The notes: a model not told the origin generated them from the letters alone. Shown: positions 34,860 through 44,445, numbered from the stretch's first letter. The stretch: 64,000 nt of DNA from Magnetospirillum sp. ME-1 (GCF_002105535.1 NZ_CP015848.1:461001-525000); one strand, 5' to 3'. A program made the numbers and translations.

Positions 34860-36155
34860 CTACGCCACCCCGTCGTCCCCTGGGGCGTCGTCGCCGCCGC
34901 CGTCACGCGCCTCGCGTTTTAGCAGGCGCAATGCATACGCCGATATAATCAAGTTTCCAACACCAGTAAAGACAAAAGGTGCCGGCGGGCCAACATAATC
35001 AAATAAAAACCCGCCGACCTGAACAAAGAAAATAATACCAATGCACCCAATAACATTAAATGCGCCAAGCACAGACCCAAGCAAATCCCTAGGCGCGTAG
35101 TCAACTGTTAATATTTGAGGCGCCACAAAACAACCAGCCTGCCCGGACGCAATCAACAAGATGGGCAGTACGATGAACCAGTCGAACGGATTGATGATGA
35201 AACCCAACATTATGAATCCCAGGGCGGAGAGCACCATCCCGAGCAGAACCGCCTGAATGCGGCCGAAATGCTCGATAAACGACCGCCAAACCGGGATCGA
35301 GAGCATGACCACCGCCCCCATCAGCCCGATCAAGATTCCGGCCCGCGCCGCCGCCTCGGCCTGCCCGACCTTGATCAGATCGGCAAAGTAGATGAACCAC
35401 AGCATGAGGAAGAGCCCTACGAACACCATGTCGCTGCGGGCGAACAGCGAACTGGCGAAAGCCAGGCGCAGGCGGGGCTCCGCCTTCACCAAGCTCCAGA
35501 CCGCCCGCCAGGGAACCGAGGTTTCCTGGGTGCGCGGAGCGACATCCACCAGGAATTTCCCCGCCAGCCAAGCACCGGCCAGGGAGACCGCCGCCGTCAG
35601 CAGCATGGTCACGGCGATGCCCGCATGGGCCGGGATCTGCATCAAAACAGCGTAGACCAGCGTCACCCCGAAGGCCATCATGAACGCGGTATTGGACATC
35701 AGGCGCGCCCGGGTGTCGTCGTCGCTGAAATCCCCGGCCAGGGCCGACAATTGAGGCCATACCGCGCCGCTGCCCGCCGACATGATGACCCGCGAAACGT
35801 AATAGACGACCAGCGCCCCGATGGAGGCACCGCCGATCCAGGGGCTGAGCGGCGCGATCACCGCACCGATGGCGGCGACCAGAAAACCGGCCACGATGAT
35901 CCTGACCCGCCCGATCCGATCCGACAGGTAGCCGAGATAGGCGAAGATGAAGAGATCCAGAACCTCGGTCACCACCTGCACATTGGCATTGACGGCGCCG
36001 GCGGTTTCGAATGAGATATTAAGAACGTTTCGCAAGAATAGCGGCTGAATAGCAACCACCAGGGTCATGAAAACCATGCACAACGCCGACAGCAAATAAA
36101 GGGCGTTGTGCTGGCGCACTTTAACTTCTGCCGCAGCCGCTTCCACTCGAGACAC
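34860..36155 (-). CDS. mamH: MamH, major facilitator family transporter
   Basis: 431 aa, 12 hydrophobic helices, first gene of the mamAB operon. The MFS loop motif is [18 protein letters not shown]. Thought to take part in iron uptake into the magnetosome. The last 70 codons (about 34925-35145) and a short stretch near the 5' end are AT-rich compared with the GC-rich middle. The start region carries the operon promoter in the 117 bases shared with the divergent DUF445 gene. Confidence 0.95.
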   Translation of the reverse strand: MSRVEAAAAEVKVRQHNALYLLSALCMVFMTLVVAIQPLFLRNVLNISFETAGAVNANVQVVTEVLDLFIFAYLGYLSDRIGRVRIIVAGFLVAAIGAVIAPLSPWIGGASIGALVVYYVSRVIMSAGSGAVWPQLSALAGDFSDDDTRARLMSNTAFMMAFGVTLVYAVLMQIPAHAGIAVTMLLTAAVSLAGAWLAGKFLVDVAPRTQETSVPWRAVWSLVKAEPRLRLAFASSLFARSDMVFVGLFLMLWFIYFADLIKVGQAEAAARAGILIGLMGAVVMLSIPVWRSFIEHFGRIQAVLLGMVLSALGFIMLGFIINPFDWFIVLPILLIASGQAGCFVAPQILTVDYAPRDLLGSVLGAFNVIGCIGIIFFVQVGGFLFDYVGPPAPFVFTGVGNLIISAYALRLLKREARDGGGDDAPGDDGVA

Positions 36156-36272
36156 CCGTCACCTCCGATTCGGTCAGACTATAACAGCGAGTCGGGGGCG
36201 GTTGACAACACATAAACACAGGGTTCATACGAAGGTACCCCGTAATCCGCCGCTGCAGCGGATTGCGTATAT

Positions 36273-37595
36273 ATGCTCGAAACAAAAAGTCTCGATTTCC
36301 TGCCGCCGCCCTCGGATTCGGATCAGATGCTCTCTTCACCAGAAGATAACGATAATCGAACGCAACATGCCGGACTTTCCCGCATGCGGACTTATGCTAC
36401 GGCTTTGCTTGCCTTGATCTCCGCTGTGTTCGCATTCTCCGTTTGGGGCGAGAAAGCCTGGCCCTGGCTGGCGCCGGTTCGGGCCTTCGCCGAAGCCGCC
36501 CTGGTCGGCGGCATCGCCGATTGGTTCGCGGTTACCGCCCTGTTTCGCCATCCTTTCGGACTTCCCATCCCCCACACCGCCGTCATTCCCCGCAATCACG
36601 GCCGGATCGCCGCCGCCATCGGCCGGTTCGTCGCCGACAACCTGCTGGCGTCGCAGGCCCTGGCCCAACGGCTGGAGGAACTCGATACCGCCGGACGGCT
36701 GGGGCGCTGGCTGGCCCGGCCTGAGACGGCGGCCATGATCGCCGCCCGGATCGCCGGATCGCTCCCCCCCATCGTCGATACAATCGGCGAGCAACGGTGG
36801 CGCAGCACCATCGGCGGCGGTCTGCGCAAGGTGGTCGATACCGCCATCACCGCCCCGCGCATGGCCAACATCTTGTCCTACATGGTGGGGCGCGGCTATC
36901 ACCACGCCATCTTGGATCATCTGGTGACCGAGGCCCGCTCCTTCGTCGCCCAGAACCGTTCATTCATCCGCGCCAAGGTCGCCAAGGAATGTCCGGAATG
37001 GCTGCCGCTGTGGGTGGAGACCCAGATCGCACAGGGCGTCACCCAAGGCATCGACGGCTCACTGGGGGAGCTGACCGCCCCCGACCATCCCTGGCGGCTG
37101 AAATTCGAGCTCTTCGTCCACGAAACCATCGACGGCATGACCAATTCGCCGCATTTTGCCCAGCGGATCGAGGAGGTCAAGATGCAGGTTCTCGACGATC
37201 CCGCCCTGGATGCCTATCTCCGCCAGTTGGGAAGCAGCGCCTACGACCACCTGATGGAGGAGGCCAAGACCATGGAGATGCTCCTTGAAAACGGCCTGCG
37301 CGAGATCGGTCAACGGCTGGAGCACGACACCGCCATGCGGGCGACCCTGAACCGCTGGCTGCGCGACGCCACCGAAGCCTTGCTGGTGCCCCGGCGCGAG
37401 CTGATAGGCTCGCTGATCACCGATCTGGTCATGCGCTGGCGCACCCCGTTCCTGATCGAGAAGCTGGAAAGCCATGTGGGCAAGGATCTTCAGTATATCC
37501 GCATTAACGGCACCGTGGTCGGCGGCCTGGTCGGATTGGCCATCTACACGGTCACGACGCTGGCTCAGCGCAAGTGCATCAGCTCGTTTTTCTAG
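36273..37595 (+). CDS. DUF445-family membrane protein
   Basis: 440 aa. The N-terminal helix (ALLALISAVFAFSVWG) and signature GGIADWFAVTALFRHPFGLP, then IPRNHGRIAAAIGRFVADNL, identify the DUF445/YjiN family. A C-terminal helix (VGGLVGLAIYTVTTLA) follows. Function unknown; general bacterial gene rather than a magnetosome-specific family. Its stop overlaps the mms48 stop by 4 bases in convergent orientation. Confidence 0.88.
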   Translation: MLETKSLDFLPPPSDSDQMLSSPEDNDNRTQHAGLSRMRTYATALLALISAVFAFSVWGEKAWPWLAPVRAFAEAALVGGIADWFAVTALFRHPFGLPIPHTAVIPRNHGRIAAAIGRFVADNLLASQALAQRLEELDTAGRLGRWLARPETAAMIAARIAGSLPPIVDTIGEQRWRSTIGGGLRKVVDTAITAPRMANILSYMVGRGYHHAILDHLVTEARSFVAQNRSFIRAKVAKECPEWLPLWVETQIAQGVTQGIDGSLGELTAPDHPWRLKFELFVHETIDGMTNSPHFAQRIEEVKMQVLDDPALDAYLRQLGSSAYDHLMEEAKTMEMLLENGLREIGQRLEHDTAMRATLNRWLRDATEALLVPRRELIGSLITDLVMRWRTPFLIEKLESHVGKDLQYIRINGTVVGGLVGLAIYTVTTLAQRKCISSFF

Positions 37596-37638
37596 AGTTT
37601 CTCGATTTCTGATTCGGCTTGAATGCGAGAAACTCTAG
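37592..37638. terminator. Hairpin at convergent gene ends
   Basis: Perfect 13-base arms CTAGAGTTTCTCG (37592-37604) and CGAGAAACTCTAG (37626-37638) around a 21-base loop. It lies in the last codons of mms48 and spans the DUF445 stop; it may block readthrough in both directions. There is no strong T tract, so factor-independent action is uncertain. Confidence 0.55.
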
Positions 37639-39007
37639 GCTCGGCGGGAGCGGGCGGAGCCTCCGCCGACGGCGGGACACTCGCGGGGGCGGGCGGATTT
37701 TCCGGCTTGTGGGCCGGGCGCGTCCATTGGATGGCGGCTCCGGCGGCGCAGGCCGAACAATAAGGCGCCCATGACCCCGAGGTAGCGCCGCAAGCCTCGC
37801 ACACCCAGGTGGGCGCTGCCGGAGCTTCGCGTTCACGGCGGCGCCAGATTTCCGCCCGCTCCGCTCCGCCAGGCTCCTTGTCCTCGATCTCGGCCATCAG
37901 CCGACATCCCAACGCATCGGGCGCGATCTTCAGCGCCGCCATGAGGTGACGGCGGGCGACGCCCCATTTGGCGGCGGCGACGGCCGCTTCCCCGGCGGCA
38001 AGGTGGCCTTCGGGATCATGCGGAGCCCATTCCGCCAGGACCTCAAGCCGCTTCAAACGGCTTTCGGCATCGTCTTCGCGCCACAGCGGCGAGCAGGTTT
38101 CCAGCAAAATCCGGGCGGGAGCGCTCCGCCAGACCGCGGCCAGGACCGCTTCGGCTTCGGACCGGCGACCTTCGGACACCTCCTGCCGAAGCACGTGCAG
38201 AGCCGCCGGGAGAAAGCCCGGATCGGCGGCCAATGCCTCACGCGCCAGCCGTAAGGACCGAGCGGGATCGTCCTGGGAGTCCAGGCATGCCTGCCCTTCC
38301 AGCACCACGGCCCGCCATCGCGCGGCCAAGGCCGGCGACAACCGCCCGGCGGAAAGAGTGGCGTCGATGCATGCCTGGGCCGCCGCCCACTCGCCATCCC
38401 GGAGTTTGGCGGCAAAGGCGGCCGCATCCTCGGCGCTGGGATCGGCGGGGGCGGCAGGCGTCTCGACGACGGCGACGGGAGCAGGCGGCGGCGCGGCCTT
38501 GACCGGCGGCGGCGGCTCTCTTTCGACCACCGGCGGTGCGGGCGGCTTCTTCGCGAACAGACGTCCCTTGGCCGGCTCGGGCCGGAGCGTCGCCGCCGGA
38601 GGCGCAGCGGGGCGCGGTATCAGCCGGTCCAGGCGGGCAGCAAGCTCGGGACTGTCCAGCAACCGGGCCGCCTCTGCTCCGAGGCGGCGGCCGTCGCCGA
38701 CATCGCCGCTTTCGGCCGCGTCCAGCGCCGCCAAAAGGGCGAGCATTCCCTTTTCCCGTCCCCGGGCCTGTCGCGACTTGCCCAGCTTGGCAGGCAGATC
38801 GGCCACCAGCGCCGACAGCCGCGTCAGGCCGGAAAACAGCATGAACACCGCCAGAAGAATGCCGAGAAGCACGGGGACATTGGTGTCCACATGCCACCCC
38901 AGCCATTCCACCTGCACCGTCCCGGCATTGTCCGAGAACCACAAAGTGGCCAGCACCACCGGCGACATGAAGATCAAAAGGACGATAAGGCGCAACAGCA
39001 TGGTCAC
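37592..39007 (-). CDS. mms48: Mms48, HemY/TPR-like magnetosome protein
   Basis: 471 aa. Two N-terminal helices with the HemY pattern (NAGTVQVEWLGWHVDTNVPV, LLGILLAVFMLF), a Pro/Ala linker, and TPR-like helices (WAAAQACIDATLSAGRLSPA; SLRLAREALAADPGFLPAAL). A Cys pair set near the C-terminus (CEACGATSGSWAPYCSAC) resembles a zinc ribbon. In MSR-1 its loss gives larger crystals. Overlaps mms36 by 4 bases. Confidence 0.9.
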   Translation of the reverse strand: MTMLLRLIVLLIFMSPVVLATLWFSDNAGTVQVEWLGWHVDTNVPVLLGILLAVFMLFSGLTRLSALVADLPAKLGKSRQARGREKGMLALLAALDAAESGDVGDGRRLGAEAARLLDSPELAARLDRLIPRPAAPPAATLRPEPAKGRLFAKKPPAPPVVEREPPPPVKAAPPPAPVAVVETPAAPADPSAEDAAAFAAKLRDGEWAAAQACIDATLSAGRLSPALAARWRAVVLEGQACLDSQDDPARSLRLAREALAADPGFLPAALHVLRQEVSEGRRSEAEAVLAAVWRSAPARILLETCSPLWREDDAESRLKRLEVLAEWAPHDPEGHLAAGEAAVAAAKWGVARRHLMAALKIAPDALGCRLMAEIEDKEPGGAERAEIWRRREREAPAAPTWVCEACGATSGSWAPYCSACAAGAAIQWTRPAHKPENPPAPASVPPSAEAPPAPAEPRVSRIQAESEIEKL

Positions 39008-40050
39008 TCGTCCCGGGACGCGGCGACGGTCATAACCGTCGCCGACAGTTCAGACAACACCGCGTCCACGGTCAGACGCAATTCCGCCGCTTCCAGCCAG
39101 GGCTGGATGGCAGCCATGCCGGGACCTTCGGCATGGCGCAGCACCGTGACCGCCCCGGCCAGATCGCCGCCCGCCAGCAGCCGGGAGGCGCTGTTTAAGG
39201 CCCCGTCGATGCCTTCATTGCTGTTTTCCGCCCGCCGGACCACCACCGCAGATCCCAGCCAATGCCGGATATTGGCAGGAATCCAGCTGCTTTCGGCGAC
39301 GTCGTCGAGCTTGCGCGCCGCCGCCGCCGTCATGCGGAAGCTCTCGGCCAGGGCCACGCGGGAGACCACCCCGGTCCCCGCCCCCATGGTCAATGGCGCC
39401 AGCTTGTCGGCGCCGCCCTTCTCGGCCAGAGCCAGGGCCGCCTTCAATTGGGCGGGATAAGGCGTGCCCCGGTCCACCGCTTCCCGCAGTTGCCCCAGCA
39501 CCGCCAGGAACAAGGGTGCGCGGTCGCGGCGTTCGGCGATGCGGCGAAAAGCCGCTTCCGCCTTTTCCACCGCGCTGGACAGCTTGGCGGCGCCCCCTTC
39601 GTCGGTCGCCAGCTTGCGGACCACGTCCAGATCGCCCTTGATGGCGGCCACCTCGGCGGACAGACGCGCCATCTGCGCCTGATCGGCGGCGGCGGCTGCC
39701 TCCTTGCGCGGTTCGTGCTCCTGCTTGCGGATCACGGCTTCAATCACGGTCAACCGCCGGTCGGTCTCCGCCAGCCGCATGGCCAAAGGCCCCAGGGAGG
39801 CTTCCAGCATCTCCACCCGTTCGTCCAGGCCGGCCGGTCGGGGCGCGGCGGCCGTGGAGCCCATCTCGTCCCCCAGCCATTTGGCCCAGGGGCCGGGAAG
39901 GCCGCCGAGACGCGGCGCCAGCAAGGGCCAGGCCAGCACGCCGCCCACCAGGATCACGGCCAGATACAGAACCACCACCTGGCCGCCGCCGTCCCGGCGT
40001 CGCGCGGGGCGGCGTCCGCCCAGGGGTTGTTCTTTTTCGTTGCTATCCAT
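39004..40050 (-). CDS. mms36: Mms36, mitofilin-like membrane protein
   Basis: 348 aa. One helix (VVLYLAVILVGGVLAWPLL) then coiled-coil helices (LAETDRRLTVIEAVIRKQEH; AEVAAIKGDLDVVRKLATDE) and a C-terminal domain like alphaproteobacterial COG4223/mitofilin proteins. In ordinary alphaproteobacteria such a gene lies beside hemD and a hemY-like gene; here the pair has joined the mms6 operon. Confidence 0.88.
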   Translation of the reverse strand: MDSNEKEQPLGGRRPARRRDGGGQVVVLYLAVILVGGVLAWPLLAPRLGGLPGPWAKWLGDEMGSTAAAPRPAGLDERVEMLEASLGPLAMRLAETDRRLTVIEAVIRKQEHEPRKEAAAAADQAQMARLSAEVAAIKGDLDVVRKLATDEGGAAKLSSAVEKAEAAFRRIAERRDRAPLFLAVLGQLREAVDRGTPYPAQLKAALALAEKGGADKLAPLTMGAGTGVVSRVALAESFRMTAAAARKLDDVAESSWIPANIRHWLGSAVVVRRAENSNEGIDGALNSASRLLAGGDLAGAVTVLRHAEGPGMAAIQPWLEAAELRLTVDAVLSELSATVMTVAASRDE

Positions 40051-40271
40051 CAGGCTCCGCTCCCACTGGCTTCGCTGCCGCCGATCAGGCAGGCAGACCC
40101 GCCGGGGCGATCTTCATGATCGCCGACCTTTTTGGCAAGCCATTAACTAAGTGCCGCGAGCGGCCTGCGGACGCGGCCCGCGCACGGCCCCGCGGGGCTC
40201 CCGAAACGAAACATCCCAACGCCCGCCAAAGCGAGACGTCGAGATGCGCATCATCGGGTCCGAAGATCAGA

Positions 40272-40595
40272 TCAGATCCGGTGGGCGACCCAGCTGATCA
40301 GGGGCAGCTTCCACGCCCGCTGGAACACTACGGAAACCAGGCCGAGCAGGGAGAACACCAGAACCCCCATGGACGAGAAACCGAAAATCCACTTCCCCAG
40401 AACGGGAACATGCAGCGCGAACAGCGCCAAAACGCCCCACATCCAGATCACCAGCCCCTGCTTGGCGTGGAAGTAGACGAATTCGTCGTCCCGATCCACC
40501 AGAAGCGGAACGAAGCACAAGACGCTGAGATAGGACAGCGCCGCCATGACCGTCGTGCGCGCACCGAGCGTGCTGCGAAGGATAGCTTCAGTCAT
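40272..40595 (-). CDS. mmsF: MmsF, DUF4870-type magnetosome membrane protein
   Basis: 107 aa with three hydrophobic helices and the signature [18 protein letters not shown]. Paralogue of MamF at 42047 (same motif). Controls crystal size and shape in AMB-1. It lies 17 bases after mms6. Confidence 0.95.
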   Translation of the reverse strand: MTEAILRSTLGARTTVMAALSYLSVLCFVPLLVDRDDEFVYFHAKQGLVIWMWGVLALFALHVPVLGKWIFGFSSMGVLVFSLLGLVSVVFQRAWKLPLISWVAHRI

Positions 40596-40612
40596 TCCCC
40601 CCTCCTCCTCGT

Positions 40613-41104
40613 TCAGGCCAGCGCGTCGCGCAGTTCGACTTCCTCGTCGCTCTGCGCCGATTCGATATCACGGCTCTTCATATACGCGTAAACCGCCCCG
40701 GCGCCAACAACGCCGAGAATGATCGGCCCCCACGCGCCCAGACCGAGACCCAGACCGAGGCCCAGCCCCTTACCGGTCCAGATGGTTCCACCGACGACCT
40801 TGGCACCGGCGGCGGCCTTGCCCGCGCCAAGGGCGACCTTGGTCCCGGCGCCCTGGGCGGCGGCAACATTGGCAGGAGCCGCCGGAGCGGCAACGGCGGT
40901 GGCAACACCCGTCTTGGCGGCGATGCCGGTCTTGGCGACGGTTCCGGTCTTGGCGACGGTTCCGGTCTTGGCGGCGCCCGTCTTGGCAGCCCCGGCCTTG
41001 GCGGCGGCGCCCTCGCGCTCCATCTCGCCCATGGCGGCGGCGGCCTTGGTTCCGGCCGGGGCCCCTGGGGGGCAAATAACTCCGTTGGCGATCTGAGCTG
41101 GCAC
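40613..41104 (-). CDS. mms6: Mms6, magnetite-templating protein precursor
   Basis: 163 aa from a GTG at 41104 with a GAGGAGA ribosome-binding site; the ATG-type start at 41125 is not needed. An Ala/Lys-rich leader contains AKTG repeats. The mature part begins VGGTIW at about residue 104: [17 protein letters not shown], a membrane helix and the acidic tail ([17 protein letters not shown]) that binds iron. It is the first gene of the mms operon. Confidence 0.96.
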   Translation of the reverse strand: MPAQIANGVICPPGAPAGTKAAAAMGEMEREGAAAKAGAAKTGAAKTGTVAKTGTVAKTGIAAKTGVATAVAAPAAPANVAAAQGAGTKVALGAGKAAAGAKVVGGTIWTGKGLGLGLGLGLGAWGPIILGVVGAGAVYAYMKSRDIESAQSDEEVELRDALA

Positions 41105-41279
41105 CTCGGTTCTCCTCACAATCAAGTAGCGCGGGACTGAAAACGCCAGCCCCCCTTCAGACTAGCGGCATCAATAACATGAGATCATTGCTGAGGACAA
41201 CACGTTACGAGGACAACGTCACGACAGCGGAGAAGTTGCGACCAACTATTATTTTCTCTCTCAGAAGAGCAAAAGAGAA

Positions 41280-41423
41280 TTAGTCGCACTTTCCCGCCTT
41301 TGGCGTCTTGCAGCCGCCGCAGCCGAGACCGCAACCTTTGCCCCGATAGAAACGCCGCGCCGCCCAGGCCCCCACTAAAACGACCACGGCGAGCGCGGCG
41401 GTCACATCCCAAAGATCAAGCAT
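41280..41423 (-). CDS. Tiny Cys-rich membrane protein
   Basis: 47 aa from the ATG at 41423 with GAGGTG six bases upstream. A single membrane helix (VTAALAVVVLVGAWAA) is followed by RRFYRGKGCGLGCGGCKTPK and KCD: four Cys. The layout (membrane helix, then clustered Cys) resembles the FeoB-associated Cys-rich proteins (inference). It sits between mms6 and mamG, in the same direction as mms6. Too short for most gene finders. Confidence 0.6.
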   Translation of the reverse strand: MLDLWDVTAALAVVVLVGAWAARRFYRGKGCGLGCGGCKTPKAGKCD

Positions 41424-41720
41424 GACGAGCACCTCATGGCCGGGGACTTTCGAGTGCCACAGGAAACAAGCCACCGTCAACATCCAAAGGGATTGTTCCC
41501 AAGCCGACCAGGATTGAATACGTCAACCCCGTCCGGTTTGGCGCGCATGCAAATCACTCTCAACAAAATATCTGGAGATGAAGCGCATAGTCATCCCCAG
41601 CCGAAGATCACATGACCCGAAGATAAGTTGAGAGGAGCTATCAACGCATTTTCTGTTTGCCTGGGCTCTTGTTTCAATTATTCTTGCCAGGCTGTACGTG
41701 AGGATTCGGAGTGTAGAGTC
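41424..41720. other. Intergenic region ahead of mamGFDC
   Basis: About 300 bases with no gene. It should contain the mamGFDC promoter and that of the Cys-rich gene on the other strand; no certain promoter boxes were identified. Confidence 0.5.
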
Positions 41721-42032
41721 ATGGCCGCTAAGGTTGGAGGGCAGATTTTGGCAAACGCCGCCGCCCCGGCAAAGGCTTCGGCTGCCGCGGGGGTCGGGAC
41801 CGGCGGAGCCGCCCTCGGCGTCGGGAGCGGCATCATCGCCTCTCCGGTCGGGACAGCCGCCATCGGCAACGCCATGCTGACCGGCAAGGGTGTCTGTCTC
41901 GGGCTCGGACTGGGACTCGGTGCCTGGGGACCCGTGCTTGTCGGCATCGCCGGGCTGGCGGGCGCCGCCTATCTGGTCGGCAAATTGAAAAACTGCAAGG
42001 CGGAGGTTGATGCCGCCGCCGATGCGACTTAA
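41721..42032 (+). CDS. mamG: MamG (Mms5), LG-repeat magnetosome protein
   Basis: 103 aa. Ala/Gly-rich N-terminus, then [17 protein letters not shown] and a membrane helix ([16 protein letters not shown]), with a short charged tail. Shares the LG motif with Mms6 and MamD. First gene of the mamGFDC operon. Confidence 0.93.
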   Translation: MAAKVGGQILANAAAPAKASAAAGVGTGGAALGVGSGIIASPVGTAAIGNAMLTGKGVCLGLGLGLGAWGPVLVGIAGLAGAAYLVGKLKNCKAEVDAAADAT

Positions 42033-42046
42033 GCGAGGATACGACA

Positions 42047-42382
42047 ATGGCTGAGGCAATCTTGCTCGAAACCGAAAATACCCCCTGCGGCTGCCGCTCC
42101 TATCTGATGGCGGGCCTGAGCTATCTGGGCATTCTCTGCTTCGTCCCGCTGCTGATGAGCCGGGACGACGAATATGTGTACTTCCACGCCAAGCAGGGCT
42201 TGGTCTTGTGGATGTGGAGCGTCCTGGCCATGTTCGCCCTGCATCTTCCCCTGATCGGCAAGTGGCTGTTTGGTTTCTCGTCCATGGGCGTGCTGGTTCT
42301 GTCGGTGGCTGGTCTGGCCTCGGTGGCGCTGCGCCGCACCTGGCGCCTGCCGCTGGTCGGCTATTTCGTCGCGTTGATCTAA
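42047..42382 (+). CDS. mamF: MamF, DUF4870-type magnetosome membrane protein
   Basis: 111 aa, three hydrophobic helices and [18 protein letters not shown]. Close paralogue of MmsF (40272). Acts with MamG, D and C in crystal size control. 14 bases after mamG. Confidence 0.95.
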   Translation: MAEAILLETENTPCGCRSYLMAGLSYLGILCFVPLLMSRDDEYVYFHAKQGLVLWMWSVLAMFALHLPLIGKWLFGFSSMGVLVLSVAGLASVALRRTWRLPLVGYFVALI

Positions 42383-42458
42383 TCCAAAGCCGCTCGACAA
42401 GCGCGCCGGTTTCAGGCGCATAGCGGCATTCTCGCCGCCGTAAGGAAAGACAGACACG

Positions 42459-43403
42459 ATGCAGGACCTTCTCCTGGCCAAGGTCGAAAGCGCCATGCAG
42501 GCGTCTCAGGTTTCCGCCCTCGCCGGTCAGACCGCGACGGTCACCAAGGTGTCGGCGGCCACCAATCTCGCCACCATCACCCCCACCGCCGCCGGACAAG
42601 CGCCAATCATCGTCAAGCTGGACGCGACCCGGCAGGTGGTTGAACTGCAGGCTCTGGTCGGCAAGACCGTGATGGTCGGCAAGACCCCCGCCGCCATCGG
42701 CGGTATCGGCAACTGGATCGCCTTGACCCCGGTCACCGGCGCCAAGGCCGCCGCCGCCGCCACGGGCGCGGGACAATTGGTGATGATGAAGGTGGAAGGC
42801 ACCGCCGCCGCCGTCAACCTGCCCGCCCTGGCCGGCAAGAGCTTCACCATCGCCCAGCCCCCCGTCGCCGCCGGAACCAAGGCGGCCGGCATGCTGTATC
42901 TGAACCCGGTCGGCGGCGGCGATCTGATCGCCATCAACGTCCAGAACGCCGCGACCCAGACCGGCGGCCTGGTGGGCAAGACCTTCGTGGTCGCCCCCAG
43001 CCCCGTCATCGGCGGCACCACCGGCAAATTCCTGGTCCTGAAGCCCCTGACCGCCGGAGCGGGCAAGGCCGTCGGCGGCGGCGCCATCGCCGCCAAATTC
43101 ATTCCGGCCGCCGTCACCGGCACCGGCGGAGCCGCCGCCGTGGGCGCTGGATCAGCCTCGTCGCTGCTGACCGCCGGAGCCGGCACCGTCACTCCCATCA
43201 CCGCCGCCGGAACCGGCAGCGCCATGCTGTCCGCCAAGGGGCTTGGCCTCGGCCTCGGTCTGGGACTCGGCGCCTGGGGGCCGTTCCTTCTGGGGGCCGC
43301 CGGACTGGCCGGGGCCGCCGCGCTCTATGTCTGGGCGCGACGCCGCCACGGCACCCCCGACCTGTCCGATGATGCGCTCCTGGCTGCGGCCGGGGAAGAA
43401 TAA
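42459..43403 (+). CDS. mamD: MamD (Mms7), LG-repeat magnetosome protein
   Basis: 314 aa. Residues 20-200 consist of four diverged repeats, each starting L(A/V)G(K/Q)(T/S) at about 21, 66, 124 and 171. The C-terminus has [16 protein letters not shown], a membrane helix ([18 protein letters not shown]) and a short acidic tail. Tightly crystal-bound in published proteomes. Confidence 0.94.
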   Translation: MQDLLLAKVESAMQASQVSALAGQTATVTKVSAATNLATITPTAAGQAPIIVKLDATRQVVELQALVGKTVMVGKTPAAIGGIGNWIALTPVTGAKAAAAATGAGQLVMMKVEGTAAAVNLPALAGKSFTIAQPPVAAGTKAAGMLYLNPVGGGDLIAINVQNAATQTGGLVGKTFVVAPSPVIGGTTGKFLVLKPLTAGAGKAVGGGAIAAKFIPAAVTGTGGAAAVGAGSASSLLTAGAGTVTPITAAGTGSAMLSAKGLGLGLGLGLGAWGPFLLGAAGLAGAAALYVWARRRHGTPDLSDDALLAAAGEE

Positions 43404-43434
43404 GACCGACATCCGAACCACAAGGACCATCGTA

Positions 43435-43809
43435 ATGCCCTTTCACCTTGCCCCCTATCTGGCGAAATCCGTTCCCGGCGTCGGCGTTCTCGGCGCCCTG
43501 GTCGGCGGCGCCGCCGCCTTGGCCAAGAACGTCCGCCTCCTGAAGGAAAAGCGCATCACCAATACCGAAGCGGCCATCGATACCGGCAAGGAAACCGTCG
43601 GCGCCGGCCTGGCCACCGCGCTTTCCGCCGTGGCCGCGACCGCCGTCGGCGGCGGCCTGGTTGTATCGCTGGGCACCGCCTTGGTGGCCGGCGTTGCCGC
43701 CAAATATGCCTGGGATCGCGGCGTCGATCTGGTCGAGAAGGAACTGAACCGCGGCAAAGCTGCCAACGGCGCTTCCGACGAGGACATCTTGCGGGACGAA
43801 CTGGCCTGA
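43435..43809 (+). CDS. mamC: MamC (Mms13), major magnetosome membrane protein
   Basis: 124 aa. Two membrane helices ([18 protein letters not shown] and [20 protein letters not shown]) flank a lumenal loop ([17 protein letters not shown]) known to interact with magnetite. The upstream reading to 43243 is only the mamD shadow; the start at 43435 is the Met of [12 protein letters not shown]. Confidence 0.95.
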   Translation: MPFHLAPYLAKSVPGVGVLGALVGGAAALAKNVRLLKEKRITNTEAAIDTGKETVGAGLATALSAVAATAVGGGLVVSLGTALVAGVAAKYAWDRGVDLVEKELNRGKAANGASDEDILRDELA

Positions 43810-43893
43810 CGCCCCCCGGTTCCGGCCGACCGCCCCCTTCGGAGCGGCATGGCAGAAACCAAGCGGGGCCGAAAACACCCCACGGCGGATGGG

Positions 43894-44214
43894 TCAGTCT
43901 GTCGAAAGGTTGATCTTGCGCATTCCCTTGACGCAGAACCGCCGATGCCGAGCCAGGGCGGCATGGTTTCGCATGATGGAATCGCAGTCGGGGCAGCTGA
44001 TCAGCTTGACCGAGGTGTCATGCCCGGTCCGCCGGTCGGCGGCCTTGGACGGTCCATGCCCGCCCGATTGCGGATGGCCGTGCTCGCAGATTTCGCGCAG
44101 TGTTATGAAAACCGACGCTACGACGTCCTGTTTCGGCTTGATCGCCCGACCGCAGCAGCCCGCCCACGCCAGCACGATTTTTTCCGCAAGTCTGGCCAGA
44201 TCATCGTCACGCAT
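43894..44214 (-). CDS. Zinc-finger-like protein, hypothetical
   Basis: 106 aa. N-terminal helices (LARLAEKIVLAWAGCCGRAI), then a single finger-like motif CPDCDSIMRNHAALARHRRF with a following Cys (Cx2C, spaced His residues). No family is recognised. It converges on mamC (stops 84 bases apart). A role in regulating the mam genes is speculation based on position. Confidence 0.6.
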   Translation of the reverse strand: MRDDDLARLAEKIVLAWAGCCGRAIKPKQDVVASVFITLREICEHGHPQSGGHGPSKAADRRTGHDTSVKLISCPDCDSIMRNHAALARHRRFCVKGMRKINLSTD

Positions 44215-44247
44215 GGCGTGGCAAACGAAATGATCGCGGCCTATGCC

Positions 44248-44445
44248 TCAAGATCGCTGACGGGTTCGCCCAATTCCCCTGCGAATTTGCGGGCATAGAT
44301 AGACACTACCCAATGCCGCCACAGCGAGAACCGAAAGAACGCCCCACCCAATACCGGCACTGACACAGATCGCTAAGGTCTTGCCGACCATCGGCGACAT
44401 TGTCAATGCCTTTGCCCCTCCAATATTCGTAGCGACCATTATCAT
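44248..44445 (-). CDS. Small membrane protein resembling LG-repeat magnetosome proteins
   Basis: 63-65 aa (Met at 44445 or 44439; GGGAG precedes the second). It reads VATNIGGAKALTMSPMVGKT, then LAICVSAGIGWGVLSVLAVA and a basic end QIRRGIGRTRQRS. The order GK-helix-GxGxWG-hydrophobic-Tyr parallels MamG, Mms6 and MamD ([17 protein letters not shown]), although the LG repeat itself has decayed. About 440 bases beyond mamC. Confidence 0.55.
   Translation of the reverse strand: MIMVATNIGGAKALTMSPMVGKTLAICVSAGIGWGVLSVLAVAALGSVYLCPQIRRGIGRTRQRS

Noticed and set aside
36273..37595. DUF445 gene as a magnetosome gene
   Set aside because: Belongs to a widespread bacterial family and faces away from mamH; only its position suggests a link.
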